DNA of 64,000 nucleotides from Brevibacillus composti (GCF_016406105.1 NZ_CP066308.1:3672001-3736000), one strand, 5' to 3'. Numbered from the stretch's first letter, positions 39,686 through 48,937 are shown. Notes: a model not told the origin generated them from the letters alone. Program-made: numbers and translations.

Positions 39686-41629
39686 ATGAGCACACAACAA
39701 CACATGAGTCAGCAAGAAATGGATCAGCTAATCGCCCAGTACGACAAAGAATCCGCCGTTCGCCAGTTTATCGGACCGATGAAGTGGATTACCTTTTGTC
39801 TGTTGGTACTCTTTACCGTATACCAGCTGGTCAGTACGATTTTCTTTGCGCTTCCGCCGCAAATTCACCGACCGATTCACTTGGCCTTTGGTCTGGGACT
39901 GATTTATCTGATGTATCCGCTCAGCACCAAGCGAAACAACAACAAAATCGGGATTGCCGGGATTGTGCTTGCAATCTTCGCCTTCCTCCTGCCCCTGTAT
40001 TGGGTCTACGATTACGAAGGCTTGGTCGTGCGCACCGGAAACTACACGACGCTTGATCTGATCATCGGCGGCATTGCCATCGTCCTGGTGATCGAAGCGG
40101 CTCGCCGCGTCGTTGGCTTGCCCATTGCGATCATCGCATCGCTGTTTTTGCTCTATACCTACTTCGGACCGTGGATGCCGGGCTTCCTGGAGCATCGCGG
40201 AAACGATGTGGACCGCATCATCGGCCACTCGTTCTACACACTGGAAGGGATTCTCGGAACACCGCTCGGGGTATCCTCCACGTTTATCTTCTTGTTTATC
40301 TTGTTTGGCGCGTTTCTGGAAAAGACAGGTGTGGGACAGTACTTTAACGATCTGGCCCTCGTTGTAGCCGGACGCCGCATCGGCGGACCTGCGAAGGTAG
40401 CGGTATTCTCCAGCGCCCTGCAGGGTACGATCAGCGGCAGCTCCGTTGCCAACGTGGTGACCTCCGGATCGTTTACGATTCCGATGATGAAACGCCTTGG
40501 CTACCGCCCCGAGTTCGCGGGTGCCGTGGAAGCCGCGTCTTCCACAGGCGGACAAATCATGCCGCCGATCATGGGAGCCGCAGCCTTTTTGATGTCGGAA
40601 TTCTTGAACATCCCTTATTTTGAAATTGCCAAAGCCGCTGCGCTTCCTGCGCTTCTCTACTTCACGGGAGTCTGGATCATGACGCACCTGGAAGCGAAAA
40701 GACTGGGCCTTCGCGGGCTGAAAAAAGAAGAGTTGCCTGACAAAAAAGCGGTCCTGAAGCGGGTATACCTGCTGTTGCCGATCTTTGTCATCATCGTCAC
40801 CCTGATGAGCGGCGTTTCGCCCGAACTGTCCGCGATTATCGGGATTGCTTCGACCGTCGTCGTCGGCGCATTCCGCAAAGAGACGCGGATGTCCATCATC
40901 GACATTATGGAAGCCTTCGCTTCCGGTGCCAGAACGGCATTGGGCGTCGTTGCCGCTACCGCCTGTGCGGGCATTATCGTAGGGACCGTCACCCTGACCG
41001 GTATCGGTCTGAAACTGGCCAACGGCCTGATCGATCTGGCTGGCGGTGTCTTGATCCTGACCCTGTTCTTCACCATGATCGCCTCGCTGATCTTGGGGAT
41101 GGGCACGCCGACTACGGCAAACTACATCATTACATCGACGATTGCAGCTCCTGCTCTGATCCAGATGGGTGTTCCGGATCTGGCTGCTCACATGTTTACG
41201 TTCTACTTCGGAATTGTCGCGGATATTACGCCGCCTGTCGCACTTGCGGCCTTTGCTGCCGCCGGCATCGCCAAGTCGAAACCGATGCAGACCGGTGTTC
41301 AATCCACCAAGCTGGCAATCGCCGCCTTCATGGCTCCGTATATCTTTGTCGTGTCGCCGCAATTGCTGCTCATTGACACCACCTTCATGGAGTCGCTGTG
41401 GGTGATGATCACTTCGATCCTGGGTATGATTGGCGTGGGCGCCGCCATCATCGGGTTCTGGATGTCCAAGCTGAATCCGCTCGAGCGCTTGTTGGCTGCT
41501 GCTGGCGGTATTCTGGCCGTCATTCCGGGTCTGGTGACAGATATTACAGGTCTTGGCCTTTTGGCAGTCGTTTTCGCCATCTCTTTCTACAAAGGTCGCA
41601 AAAGCGATACAACAGTCGCTGCATCTTAA
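39686..41629 (+). CDS. fused TRAP transporter permease (DctQ-DctM type)
   Basis: 647 aa with about 17-19 membrane segments. The N-terminal four-helix part corresponds to the small DctQ subunit. The large part shows the DctM blocks ALQGTISGSSVANVVTSGSF, VEAASSTGGQIMPPIMGAAA and a mirrored LILGMGTPTTANYIITSTIA. Fused permeases are standard for TAXI-TRAP systems. GGAGGG is six bases upstream. Imports substrate with Na+ in the cytoplasmic membrane; partner is the lipoprotein at 38128. Confidence 0.94.
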   Translation: MSTQQHMSQQEMDQLIAQYDKESAVRQFIGPMKWITFCLLVLFTVYQLVSTIFFALPPQIHRPIHLAFGLGLIYLMYPLSTKRNNNKIGIAGIVLAIFAFLLPLYWVYDYEGLVVRTGNYTTLDLIIGGIAIVLVIEAARRVVGLPIAIIASLFLLYTYFGPWMPGFLEHRGNDVDRIIGHSFYTLEGILGTPLGVSSTFIFLFILFGAFLEKTGVGQYFNDLALVVAGRRIGGPAKVAVFSSALQGTISGSSVANVVTSGSFTIPMMKRLGYRPEFAGAVEAASSTGGQIMPPIMGAAAFLMSEFLNIPYFEIAKAAALPALLYFTGVWIMTHLEAKRLGLRGLKKEELPDKKAVLKRVYLLLPIFVIIVTLMSGVSPELSAIIGIASTVVVGAFRKETRMSIIDIMEAFASGARTALGVVAATACAGIIVGTVTLTGIGLKLANGLIDLAGGVLILTLFFTMIASLILGMGTPTTANYIITSTIAAPALIQMGVPDLAAHMFTFYFGIVADITPPVALAAFAAAGIAKSKPMQTGVQSTKLAIAAFMAPYIFVVSPQLLLIDTTFMESLWVMITSILGMIGVGAAIIGFWMSKLNPLERLLAAAGGILAVIPGLVTDITGLGLLAVVFAISFYKGRKSDTTVAAS

Positions 41630-41636
41630 GCAAAAA

Positions 41637-41669
41637 AACGGGTTTCCCACAAGGAAGCCCGTTTTTTTA
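41637..41669. terminator. bidirectional terminator between TRAP operon and antiporter
   Basis: AAACGGGTTTCC pairs with GGAAGCCCGTTT (one wobble), CACAA loop, T-run on the plus strand and a seven-T run on the minus side. It overlaps the antiporter stop. Confidence 0.9.
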
Positions 41670-42791
41670 CTGCTTAAAAAAAGCCTTCATCATCGGCGGC
41701 GTGACTACCGTCGTCACCAAGACGACGAGAACGATCACGGGAAAGAGCGATTCTGCAAGCAAGCCTCTTTCCAGGCCGATGGCGGCGATAATCAAGGCGA
41801 CTTCTCCCCGCGATACCATGGCGGCCCCGATCCCGAGAGAGCTCCTCCAGCCAAATCCGGAGAGTCGGGCGCCGATGGCGGAACCGACCAGCTTGGTCAG
41901 GATGGCCAACACGCTGAGCAGGACGATGACCCACAGATAGCGGGAGAGGCCCGTAAAATTGACAGCGACCCCGATCGTCGTAAAGAAGACCGGCACGAAC
42001 ACGGAATAGCCGATCGTCTCCACCTTTTCAAACACCTCGTGCTTGTAATCGGTGAGACTGATCGCCACACCCGCGATATAGGCACCGATGATCGCGGCCA
42101 CCCCGGCGTATTCCGCCAAGGCAGAGAAGAAAAAACAGATCAGCAGGGCGGCCGAGATGACGGCTTCGCTCACCCGCAGCGGCGCAAACCGCTTCAGGAT
42201 CCAAGGAACCGCCTTCCACCCGGCCAGGATCGCGAGTCCAAAAAAAGCGGCTTTTTTCCCTACCAGTGCCGCCAGATTTACTTCTCCGCCAGCCGCACTC
42301 ATGACAAAAGCCAGCGCGATAATGACCAGCACATCGTCAATCACCGCCGCGCCGAGGATGGTCATGCCTTCTCTGGACTTCAACCGATCCAGCTCCTTGA
42401 GCGCCTGGACCGAGATGCTGACACTCGTCGCTGACAGCAGGAGGCCGAGAAAAATGGCTTCCAGCGTCGAGAGCTCCATTAGCAGACCGGTCAGATAGCC
42501 CAATCCCAGGGGCACCAGAATCCCCGCGATTCCGACGTATGTAGAGGGCTTTGCGGTCTGTCTCAGCTCCTCCACATCCGTCTCCAGACCGGCGATGAAC
42601 ATCAAGAGAAGCACGCCGATTTGGCTGAGCTGATGCAAAATATTCTGATTGGTGATGATCCCCAATACGGCCGGACCCAACACAATGCCAATCAAAAGTT
42701 TTCCCAGAACGGAGGGCTGTCCCAGCCGTACGCTGAGATCACCCGCTATTTTCGAGGCGAATAAGATCACGGCTAAATGAAAGACAAGCAT
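41667..42791 (-). CDS. CPA2-type cation:proton antiporter
   Basis: ATG 42791 has AAGGGG 11 bases upstream (GTG 42803 possible). About 374 aa, 11-12 membrane helices: GQPSVLGKLLIGIVLGPAVL, LLLMFIAGLETDVEELRQ and the ion-binding GAAVIDDVLVIIALAF (DD pair, electrogenic type). The region AAMVSRGEVALIIAAIGL follows. It lacks KTN/TrkA-N regulatory domains, so it resembles NapA/GerN-type Na+/H+ antiporters. GerN-like antiporters serve spore germination in some Bacilli; here that is only a possibility. Confidence 0.88.
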   Translation of the reverse strand: MLVFHLAVILFASKIAGDLSVRLGQPSVLGKLLIGIVLGPAVLGIITNQNILHQLSQIGVLLLMFIAGLETDVEELRQTAKPSTYVGIAGILVPLGLGYLTGLLMELSTLEAIFLGLLLSATSVSISVQALKELDRLKSREGMTILGAAVIDDVLVIIALAFVMSAAGGEVNLAALVGKKAAFFGLAILAGWKAVPWILKRFAPLRVSEAVISAALLICFFFSALAEYAGVAAIIGAYIAGVAISLTDYKHEVFEKVETIGYSVFVPVFFTTIGVAVNFTGLSRYLWVIVLLSVLAILTKLVGSAIGARLSGFGWRSSLGIGAAMVSRGEVALIIAAIGLERGLLAESLFPVIVLVVLVTTVVTPPMMKAFFKQ

Positions 42792-42844
42792 GACGGCTAC
42801 CACCCCTTCAGCTTATCTTTTGAAACGGACCTCCCTCTTATGTG

Positions 42845-42874
42845 AAAAACGGGCCCCTTTTTTGGGACCCGTTT
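42845..42874 (-). terminator. terminator of cvfB
   Basis: AAACGGGTCCC pairs with GGGGCCCGTTT as read on the minus strand, followed by TT; it ends three bases before the cvfB stop, so the stem follows the coding region immediately. Confidence 0.75.
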
Positions 42875-42876
42875 GC

Positions 42877-43884
42877 CTATTCTCGCACTTCACCCATCAG
42901 CCTTGTCCAGCCGTCAGCCTGTTCCACTCTTCGTTCCTTCATCAATTTGCCCAGGGCACGTTTGAACGCGGACTTGCTCATGGCAAACTTCTCACGGATG
43001 ACATCCGGCTGCGTATCGTCCGTATACGGCATCGCCCCTCCCCGTTGGGTGAGGTAGGCCAACAGCTTGTCGGCGTCTTCCCCGTACTGCACTTCTTTGC
43101 GGACGCGCATCGAACCGTTGATCCGGCCGTCTTCGCGAACGTAGCTGACCCGGCAGCGAACGGATTGACCCAGACGAAGCGGCTCGGTCATCTCTTCCCG
43201 ATGCACAAACATGACATATTCATCGTCAGTGAACAAAAAGGCGCCATCTTTAATGACTTTATAGACGGTTCCCTCCACCCACTGATTATGCGCGCTATCC
43301 GGGGCAGGGACCGCTATTTTGTTGATCTCCTCTTCCGTTACGGGCTTTGCGAGCAAACGTCCCAGCTTGTCCCGCTTCAGCGAGACGAGCAGCCTGTCTC
43401 CGATGCGGGGCCATTCGAATTTGAGTTTAGGCAGGTCATCGACAAAGAGCAGCAGGTCTTTTCCGATGCCATTGTCCAGAAAAACACCCATCTGCGGCAT
43501 GCTGTCCACGACCTCCAGCCAGCCGTATTCATTCAAGCCGACGTAGGGCTGCTCCATCGTCGCTGCCAGCCGGTTCTCATGGTCGTGATAAAGAAAAACG
43601 TCCACCTCGTCCCCTGGGGACAGCCTCCGCTCTGCTTCCCGGCGATGCAGGAACACTTCATCCTCGCCAGCGCGCAGAAAGTAGCCGGGCTCGATCTCCC
43701 GCTCCACAGTCATGGCGAGCTGCATCCCCGCCTGCAATCCTGCGGGTGGCGTATACGGCCTCTTTTTGGCACCGGTTTGGATCAGCTTTCCCGTCAGGTC
43801 GCGCTGGACGCGTCCTTTGCGCTGGATGCGCGCGCCCGGCCGATTCCCCTGATGTCTCGAATTTCTTTGGTTTCGTTGGTTCAT
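42877..43884 (-). CDS. cvfB: CvfB/YitL-type S1 RNA-binding protein
   Basis: 335 aa. A ~45-residue basic, disordered N terminus (RNQRNSRHQGNRPGARIQRK) is longer than in most homologues. Then come tandem S1-like domains (GMQLAMTVEREIEPGYFL, WVEGTVYKVIKDGAFLFTDD) and a C-terminal winged helix (LAYLTQRGGAMPYTDDTQP, FAMSKSAFKRALGKLMKERR). CvfB homologues bind RNA and affect virulence factor expression in staphylococci. Monocistronic, divergent from uppP. Confidence 0.9.
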   Translation of the reverse strand: MNQRNQRNSRHQGNRPGARIQRKGRVQRDLTGKLIQTGAKKRPYTPPAGLQAGMQLAMTVEREIEPGYFLRAGEDEVFLHRREAERRLSPGDEVDVFLYHDHENRLAATMEQPYVGLNEYGWLEVVDSMPQMGVFLDNGIGKDLLLFVDDLPKLKFEWPRIGDRLLVSLKRDKLGRLLAKPVTEEEINKIAVPAPDSAHNQWVEGTVYKVIKDGAFLFTDDEYVMFVHREEMTEPLRLGQSVRCRVSYVREDGRINGSMRVRKEVQYGEDADKLLAYLTQRGGAMPYTDDTQPDVIREKFAMSKSAFKRALGKLMKERRVEQADGWTRLMGEVRE

Positions 43885-44048
43885 TCTGCTTTCCTCGCTT
43901 CCATATGTACCCTAACTATACCCATTCTCCTCCACGCATGACCACTCCTTTTTGCAGCTGTTCGGCAGATTTCGCGAAAAACAGGCAAGTCTGCCCCATT
44001 CCGTCATACATATGGTGTACAAGTACGCGTGAGATGGGAGCGAAGACG

Positions 44049-44828
44049 ATGATTGTCTTACTGGAACATATTTTTCTCGGGATCGTACAAGGCCTCACCG
44101 AATTCCTTCCGATTTCCAGCACGGGTCATCTGGTCTTATTCCGCAAACTGTTCGGGATGCAAGAAGCCGGTCTGCTGTTTGATACCATGCTTCACTTCGG
44201 CACGCTGATTGCGGTCGTCCTCGTCTTTTGGACAGAAATCACCCAGGTCCTGCGGAATCCTGCCGGCAAGCTGGCCCGCCTGCTCGTGGTCGGAACGATT
44301 CCGACAGCGGTGATCGGCCTGGCCTTTGAAGATTATTTTGAGGAGATCTCCCGCACAGGTGTCACCATCGGCTGGGAGTTCCTGGCGACAGGGGCGATTC
44401 TCTGGGGAGTGGAGTCGATGCGCCGGGGGAATCGCAAATTCGCGCAGATTACCTACACCGACGCCCTGCTGATCGGGACGCTGCAGGGCGCTGCGATTCT
44501 GCCCGCCATCTCCCGCTCAGGCCTCACCATCGCCGGTTCCCTGATGCGCGGAATCGAACGGGCGGACGCGGCCCGCTTCTCGTTTCTCCTGTCGCTGCCA
44601 GCCATCCTCGGCGCCTCCGCGCTGCAGACGGTAAAGCTGGCGAAGGCTCCTGCCGAATCTTATGAGCTGATCCCGCTCATCGTCGGTACCGGCTTCGCCG
44701 CCATCGCCGGCTATGTCGCGATCCGCTGGATGCTGAAAATCATCAGCACCGGCTCGATGAAGGGCTTTGCCGTCTATGTATGGATTCTCGGAGGCCTCAT
44801 CCTGGCCATGCAGTATCTGGGCTGGTGA
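44049..44828 (+). CDS. uppP: undecaprenyl-diphosphatase (BacA/UppP)
   Basis: ATG 44049 has GGGAGC nine bases upstream. About 259 aa, eight membrane segments. The two family signatures are present: FLPISSTGHLVLFRKLFG (Glu-rich region just before, GLTEFLPISSTGH) and PAISRSGLTIAGSLMRGI. It dephosphorylates undecaprenyl pyrophosphate during cell wall lipid recycling, and confers bacitracin resistance. It backs up the unrelated BcrC enzyme at 7487-8086. Confidence 0.95.
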   Translation: MIVLLEHIFLGIVQGLTEFLPISSTGHLVLFRKLFGMQEAGLLFDTMLHFGTLIAVVLVFWTEITQVLRNPAGKLARLLVVGTIPTAVIGLAFEDYFEEISRTGVTIGWEFLATGAILWGVESMRRGNRKFAQITYTDALLIGTLQGAAILPAISRSGLTIAGSLMRGIERADAARFSFLLSLPAILGASALQTVKLAKAPAESYELIPLIVGTGFAAIAGYVAIRWMLKIISTGSMKGFAVYVWILGGLILAMQYLGW

Positions 44829-44853
44829 TAGCGGTACGGGTCCCCTATACGTC

Positions 44854-44880
44854 AAAAAGCTGGCCCATTCGCCAGCTTTG
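44854..44880. terminator. bidirectional terminator after uppP
   Basis: AAAGCTGGC pairs with GCCAGCTTT over a 6-nt loop; an A-run before the stem provides the T-run for the small minus-strand gene. Confidence 0.85.
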
Positions 44881-44881
44881 C

Positions 44882-45088
44882 TCACTTGATCTCGCCACGG
44901 TCTTCATAACGGCTGGCTACCAGTTTGCCGATGAGCAGGACGATTCCGTAAAAGGCCGTGGCCAGCAGGGACGTGGCCAGCCACGTGACCGTTCCCAGGA
45001 ACAGATACAGCAGGGCATGGGCCAGAAAAATGCCGATGAGCCAGACGAACACATTCATCCGATTGAGAAAGGCCATCAGGTTGCGCAA
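44882..45088 (-). CDS. small membrane protein of unknown function
   Basis: 68 aa starting at TTG 45088, ten bases after GGAGG. Two hydrophobic helices (FVWLIGIFLAHALLYLFLG and LATSLLATAFYGIVLLIGKL) and a charged end SRYEDRGEIK. No family recognised. It lies downstream of the toprim gene on the same strand and may share its transcript. Confidence 0.7.
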   Translation of the reverse strand: MRNLMAFLNRMNVFVWLIGIFLAHALLYLFLGTVTWLATSLLATAFYGIVLLIGKLVASRYEDRGEIK

Positions 45089-45170
45089 ACGAACGACACC
45101 TCCAACAAGTCCATCTCTTGTTGTTATTGCCGTTCTCCCGGCAAGTTATCCCCGCCGTGCATCCCTTTTC

Positions 45171-45509
45171 TCACTTTTCCCCGCGCACCTGAAAGTCGGC
45201 CCGAACGAGAATCTCGGCCAGCACCTCCAGCGGTGTATGGGCTACCTGTCCGTATATGCTTTGCGTACGAAGATGGGATGCCTCCGGGAATTCCTCCTGG
45301 AGCTGAGCGCGCAGCTTTCTCCCGCTTTCGTCCTCATCCGTAAAAATATAGATTTCGTCCGCTTCCGCCAGCCGCTCGGCCAGCTGGAGCGCCTTTTCCT
45401 CGCTGTAGGTTCCATAGGTGCAGACAAACAGCACAGGTTCGGCCAACACCTTTTGCAGTTGTTCCCGATCCGTCTTTCCCTCTACGATGATCGCCCGTAT
45501 CCCGTCCAT
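45171..45509 (-). CDS. toprim domain protein
   Basis: ATG 45509 is ten bases after GGAGG; the open frame continues far upstream but without signals. The 112-aa protein is a bare toprim domain: AIIVEGKTDREQLQKVL has the catalytic Glu, and IYIFTDEDESGRKLRAQL has the DxD metal site. Resembles RNase M5-like and OLD-type single toprim proteins, and YusF of Bacillus. Likely a Mg-dependent nuclease or regulatory protein; substrate unknown. Confidence 0.85.
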   Translation of the reverse strand: MDGIRAIIVEGKTDREQLQKVLAEPVLFVCTYGTYSEEKALQLAERLAEADEIYIFTDEDESGRKLRAQLQEEFPEASHLRTQSIYGQVAHTPLEVLAEILVRADFQVRGEK

Positions 45510-45668
45510 CGCCAACTTCCCTCCGTTCCCCTTCATAGGACCAGTATACTTCACTTTTCTGGACAGCCAAAAACCCAAAAAAGGACCGCTGCTACAAAAT
45601 CTGGATGGGTAGCAAACCGCTTCGAATGGAAACGTAACGGTAGGATCAACAAGAAAGGGTGAACCGCA

Positions 45669-45827
45669 ATGTCCAACTGGAAAAGCGCCAAAAACCTGAA
45701 TCAAAAAGGACTGGCTGTCACCGGGCTGACCAGCAGCACGGTCGCTGACGACACGCATACGGAAGATAATCAGGGCAACTCCAAAGCCCATCGAAACCAG
45801 GAGAAAAAAGAAATACGCCCGATGTGA
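45669..45827 (+). CDS. small hydrophilic protein (52 aa)
   Basis: ATG 45669 follows AAAGGGTG by seven bases. It reads MSNWKSAKNLNQKGLAVTGL, a Ser/Thr/Asp-rich centre, and QEKKEIRPM. The composition (small, polar, no hydrophobic core) resembles minor spore proteins, but no family is recognised. A strong terminator follows ten bases after the stop. Confidence 0.6.
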   Translation: MSNWKSAKNLNQKGLAVTGLTSSTVADDTHTEDNQGNSKAHRNQEKKEIRPM

Positions 45828-45836
45828 GGAAGCAAA

Positions 45837-45863
45837 GAAGCCTGGGAGTCAGGCTTCTTTTTT
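45837..45863 (+). terminator. intrinsic terminator
   Basis: GAAGCCTG pairs with CAGGCTTC over GGAGT, then TTTTTT. Confidence 0.9.
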
Positions 45864-46009
45864 CATTCCGGCATGCTTGCTCCCGCTTCCCGTGCACCTT
45901 TACATCCAGGAGACCTCCTGCTATGCTGATCTAATCAAAATCTTTTTATTCGATGCAATCGTCAGCATCTTCACAAGCGTACAAATAAAAGCGGGACGGA
46001 GAGATTAGC

Positions 46010-47266
46010 GTGGTGACGTCGTCACTTTGGAAGAATCGGTCGTTTGTCAAGCTGTGGCTGGCGCAGCTGACTGCCAATATCGGCGATCAGTGCTATAGCT
46101 TTGCTTTGCTGTGGTATCTCCTGCAAGCCACGCAATCCGGCACGGTGCTCAGCCTGCTTGCCATTCCGGAGATGACGGCCGGCTTGTTGTTTTACCTGGT
46201 CGGAGGCGTGCTGGCGGATCGGTATCATCCGCGTTCGCTCATGGTCGGAGCGGACCTGGCGCGGATCGCCGTCGCTGTACTGGTGGGCATCATGGCGGCC
46301 ATGAGCGTAAAGCATTTCGCCTTCTTCCTCACCGCCCAATTTATGATCGGGGTCTTTTCCAGTCTGTTTCATCCTGCCCGGACAGTGGCTCTCAAGGCGA
46401 TCGTCCCCGTCGAACAGCTCAGCCGCTCCAACGCGATTCTCGACACGACGTTTCGCACGGTTCGCATCGCGGCGCCCATGACGATCGGCGTAATCGCTTC
46501 TTGGATGCCGCTCTCCCATCTGTTTTTTATCAATGCCTTCGCCTACCTGCTCTCCGCCTGTTTCCTCTACACGCTGGGCAACATTCCGCGAAGCAGTCAA
46601 AGTATGGGCACAGGCCCGCTTCATTTCAGACAGTACGTGCGGGACATCGGCGCAGGCATCGGGGAGCTGCGCACCAACCGCCTGCTGTTTATCGTACTGT
46701 TATTCAGCAATATGGGCTTTCTCGTCTGGCAGGTATGCTGGAATGTCGGCTTCCCCTTTCTGGCGAACGGCATGCAGCAGGGGGACGGCAGCATGCTCGC
46801 GGTGCTGATCGGCTCCTACGGCGTCGGCAACCTGCTGGGCAGTCTGTTTATGGCCCGGTTTTCCTACCAGCGCCACCTGCTCGTCATCTTGTTCGGGTGG
46901 CTCATACAGGCGGCCGGTTTCCTCCTGCTCACTCTGGGTCTGGCACATCATTGGCTGGCTTTCCTGGCGGCGGGCATCGCCGGAGTGGGCGGCCCTTTGA
47001 TCGGCATCCCGACGGTCACGGCCATCCAGACGAAGGCAGCAGATTCCCACACCGGCAAGGTATACGCCTTGAATATGCTGATGTTCACCTTGTTCAGCAT
47101 GGGATCCAGCAGCATGGGCGCCGTGTGGCTGGGAAAATGGCCCGTCGAACAGCTCTTTTTTGTCAGCGGTTTGTTCCTCGCCATCATGAGCGCCGCCGGC
47201 TTCGCCATCGAGCGAAGGGCGCGGAGCGGTCAAGACCGGCAGCAGCCCCGCACTTTCTCCGCCTAG
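46010..47266 (+). CDS. MFS transporter (MFS_3 type)
   Basis: 418 aa with 12 membrane helices, starting at GTG 46010 (CGGAGAG upstream). LWKNRSFVKLWLAQLTANIG, GGVLADRYHPRSLMVGADLA (motif A) and FSSLFHPARTVALKAIVPVE resemble the MefA/EntS-like efflux branch. It is a distant paralogue of the MFS protein at 32335. Substrate unknown. Followed by a bidirectional terminator. Confidence 0.87.
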   Translation: MVTSSLWKNRSFVKLWLAQLTANIGDQCYSFALLWYLLQATQSGTVLSLLAIPEMTAGLLFYLVGGVLADRYHPRSLMVGADLARIAVAVLVGIMAAMSVKHFAFFLTAQFMIGVFSSLFHPARTVALKAIVPVEQLSRSNAILDTTFRTVRIAAPMTIGVIASWMPLSHLFFINAFAYLLSACFLYTLGNIPRSSQSMGTGPLHFRQYVRDIGAGIGELRTNRLLFIVLLFSNMGFLVWQVCWNVGFPFLANGMQQGDGSMLAVLIGSYGVGNLLGSLFMARFSYQRHLLVILFGWLIQAAGFLLLTLGLAHHWLAFLAAGIAGVGGPLIGIPTVTAIQTKAADSHTGKVYALNMLMFTLFSMGSSSMGAVWLGKWPVEQLFFVSGLFLAIMSAAGFAIERRARSGQDRQQPRTFSA

Positions 47267-47271
47267 CATGT

Positions 47272-47320
47272 AAAAATCCCCCGTCTCTTCGCTGCTGCGG
47301 CGAAGAGGCGGGGGATTTTC
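47272..47320. terminator. bidirectional terminator
   Basis: AAAATCCCCCG.CTCTTCGC pairs with GCGAAGAG.CGGGGGATTTT, a long stem with one mismatch, T-runs on both sides, between converging MFS and MOSC genes. Confidence 0.92.
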
Positions 47321-47334
47321 TGTTATTCGCCGGA

Positions 47335-48054
47335 CTAGTCCAGCAGGAGGACAGCATCTCCCTCCGTGACGCGGCCCCGGCTGACGATGGACGCATACAC
47401 CCCAAAATGATTGTCATGCCGCTTCACACAGGTCTTCAATACGACAGGGTGGATCTCCCCGGTCTCGGGATCGATATTGACGTAATGGCAGCGCTCGCAG
47501 TGCTTGTTCACCTGGAGCGTGACATCGTTAATCTGGAGCTGTCTGCCCAGCCACTCGTCTTCAGCGAATGGACGGTCATCATCTAAGGCAATGATCAGAT
47601 TGCCCCGAAAGCGTCTTGGATCGATGCTCTCCCATCCGATCAGGCGAGCCAGCTCGCGCAGCGAGGCATCCGTTACCAGCAGGATATGGTCCTCCCAGTT
47701 CTTGCCGCCCTCCCGGGGGGTGGACCGCAGCGGCGTAATCGGACGGCCGGCCGTGCGGGCGACATCCGCAAAAAGCTCCTCTTCCCAGCCGTATTCCGCT
47801 CCTGACGGGGCCGCAATTTGCACCTCAGGGTAGGCCTCTTCGCTCTCGCCAGCAAGCAGCCTGGCTGAGTACCGGAGCATAGCCGGGACGACATCGGCGC
47901 TCAAATACTTGCCATTGCGCGATTCATCCAAAAAAGCGTAGCTTCTGTCGCCGTACAGGCCATATCCGTCCACCAGGCTCGTCCGAAGCTGCTCGCCCCG
48001 CATCGCCTTGACCGGATGGCGGTAAATCTGGCCGACTGTCCCGATCCTCTTCAT
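47335..48054 (-). CDS. MOSC domain protein
   Basis: ATG 48054 has GAGGGATTGAGG upstream. About 239 aa. N-terminal MOSC_N beta-barrel: IYRHPVKAMRGEQLRTSLVD and GLYGDRSYAFLDESRNGKYL. The MOSC core includes RRFRGNLIIALDD and the Cys-containing VNKHCERCHYVNIDPETGEI. This is the layout of mARC/YcbX-like molybdenum cofactor enzymes, in which a conserved Cys would bind Mo. Substrate unknown; no moa/mob genes nearby. Confidence 0.88.
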   Translation of the reverse strand: MKRIGTVGQIYRHPVKAMRGEQLRTSLVDGYGLYGDRSYAFLDESRNGKYLSADVVPAMLRYSARLLAGESEEAYPEVQIAAPSGAEYGWEEELFADVARTAGRPITPLRSTPREGGKNWEDHILLVTDASLRELARLIGWESIDPRRFRGNLIIALDDDRPFAEDEWLGRQLQINDVTLQVNKHCERCHYVNIDPETGEIHPVVLKTCVKRHDNHFGVYASIVSRGRVTEGDAVLLLD

Positions 48055-48100
48055 CCTCAATCCCTCACTTCTCTTTTTCTCTCTGAACATGCCGCGGCGG

Positions 48101-48901
48101 CTACCCGGTGATAAACGATTTGCGCACCCGGCTCCAAAACGTCATTTTTTTATAGCGGGCGAACTTCACTTTGCGGCTTCCCACCCGGCAGGTGATCGAC
48201 CGCACATCCTGCCAGACTGCCTGCTCCCGATCCAGTCCGATCATAATCTCCGGATTCATCACGATGATTTCGACTTCGTGGTGGCAAGGCAGGACGAGCG
48301 AACTGTTCACCGTCCGGTACGCCTGATTGTTGATCGAGGCGATCTCGGACAGCTGGATGGCCTCGATCGACGGGTGCACCAATGCCCCGTTGACCGCTTT
48401 GTTGTACGCCGTGCTGCCGGAGGGGGACGAGACGATCAGGCCGTCGCCGCGAAACGTCTCGAACTCGTCTCCGTTGATATAGACACAGGCTACCAGGGTG
48501 GAGAGCGAGTTATTTCGAATCACCAACTCATTCAACGCCCATTTGTCATAGGTTTGTCCGTCTCTGGTATGGATCTGGCACTGTACGATCGGATATTCCG
48601 CCAGATACGGCTTGTTCTCCGCCATCAGCACCTCGACGAACGAATCCAGCTCGTCCGGATGCCAGTCGGCATAGAACCCCAGATGTCCCGTATGTATGCC
48701 CACATACGCAGGCTCAAAACCGTATTGGTGGACCGCCTCCAGGAGCGTCCCGTCACCTCCGATGGACAGGACCATATCCGGCTCCTCATCCGGGTGTTCC
48801 ACAAAACGAAACGGGCTCCCCGGCCGGAGAAGCTTCTCCCGCAATTGCCGGCAGACCTCCCGTGTAAAGTCATCATTGCGCAGTACGGTAGCGATTCTCA
48901 T
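48101..48901 (-). CDS. nadK: NAD kinase
   Basis: 266 aa with the diagnostic GGDGT motif (VLSIGGDGTLLEAVHQ), GIHTGHLGFYADW, NELVIRNNS, DGLIVSSPSGSTAYN and a C-terminal beta domain (MIGLDREQAVWQDVRS). It phosphorylates NAD+ to NADP+ in the cytosol. Length and motifs match the shorter PpnK2/YtdI form of Bacilli. GGAGG precedes ATG 48901. It lies about 45 bp upstream of the MOSC gene on the same strand and may share its transcript. Confidence 0.94.
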   Translation of the reverse strand: MRIATVLRNDDFTREVCRQLREKLLRPGSPFRFVEHPDEEPDMVLSIGGDGTLLEAVHQYGFEPAYVGIHTGHLGFYADWHPDELDSFVEVLMAENKPYLAEYPIVQCQIHTRDGQTYDKWALNELVIRNNSLSTLVACVYINGDEFETFRGDGLIVSSPSGSTAYNKAVNGALVHPSIEAIQLSEIASINNQAYRTVNSSLVLPCHHEVEIIVMNPEIMIGLDREQAVWQDVRSITCRVGSRKVKFARYKKMTFWSRVRKSFITG

Positions 48902-48937
48902 GGTGCCTCCACCCTCACTTTTTTCGTTGGCAAATGG

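Noticed and set aside
39728-41650. 640-aa open frame on the minus strand opposite the TRAP permease
   Set aside because: Composition is antisense of a membrane protein (Arg/Gln/Asp/His rich), it has no ribosome site, and the plus-strand permease is unambiguous.
46111-47586. 491-aa plus-strand frame overlapping the MFS gene
   Set aside because: Pro/Arg/His-rich out-of-frame reading of the MFS gene and the region beyond its terminator.
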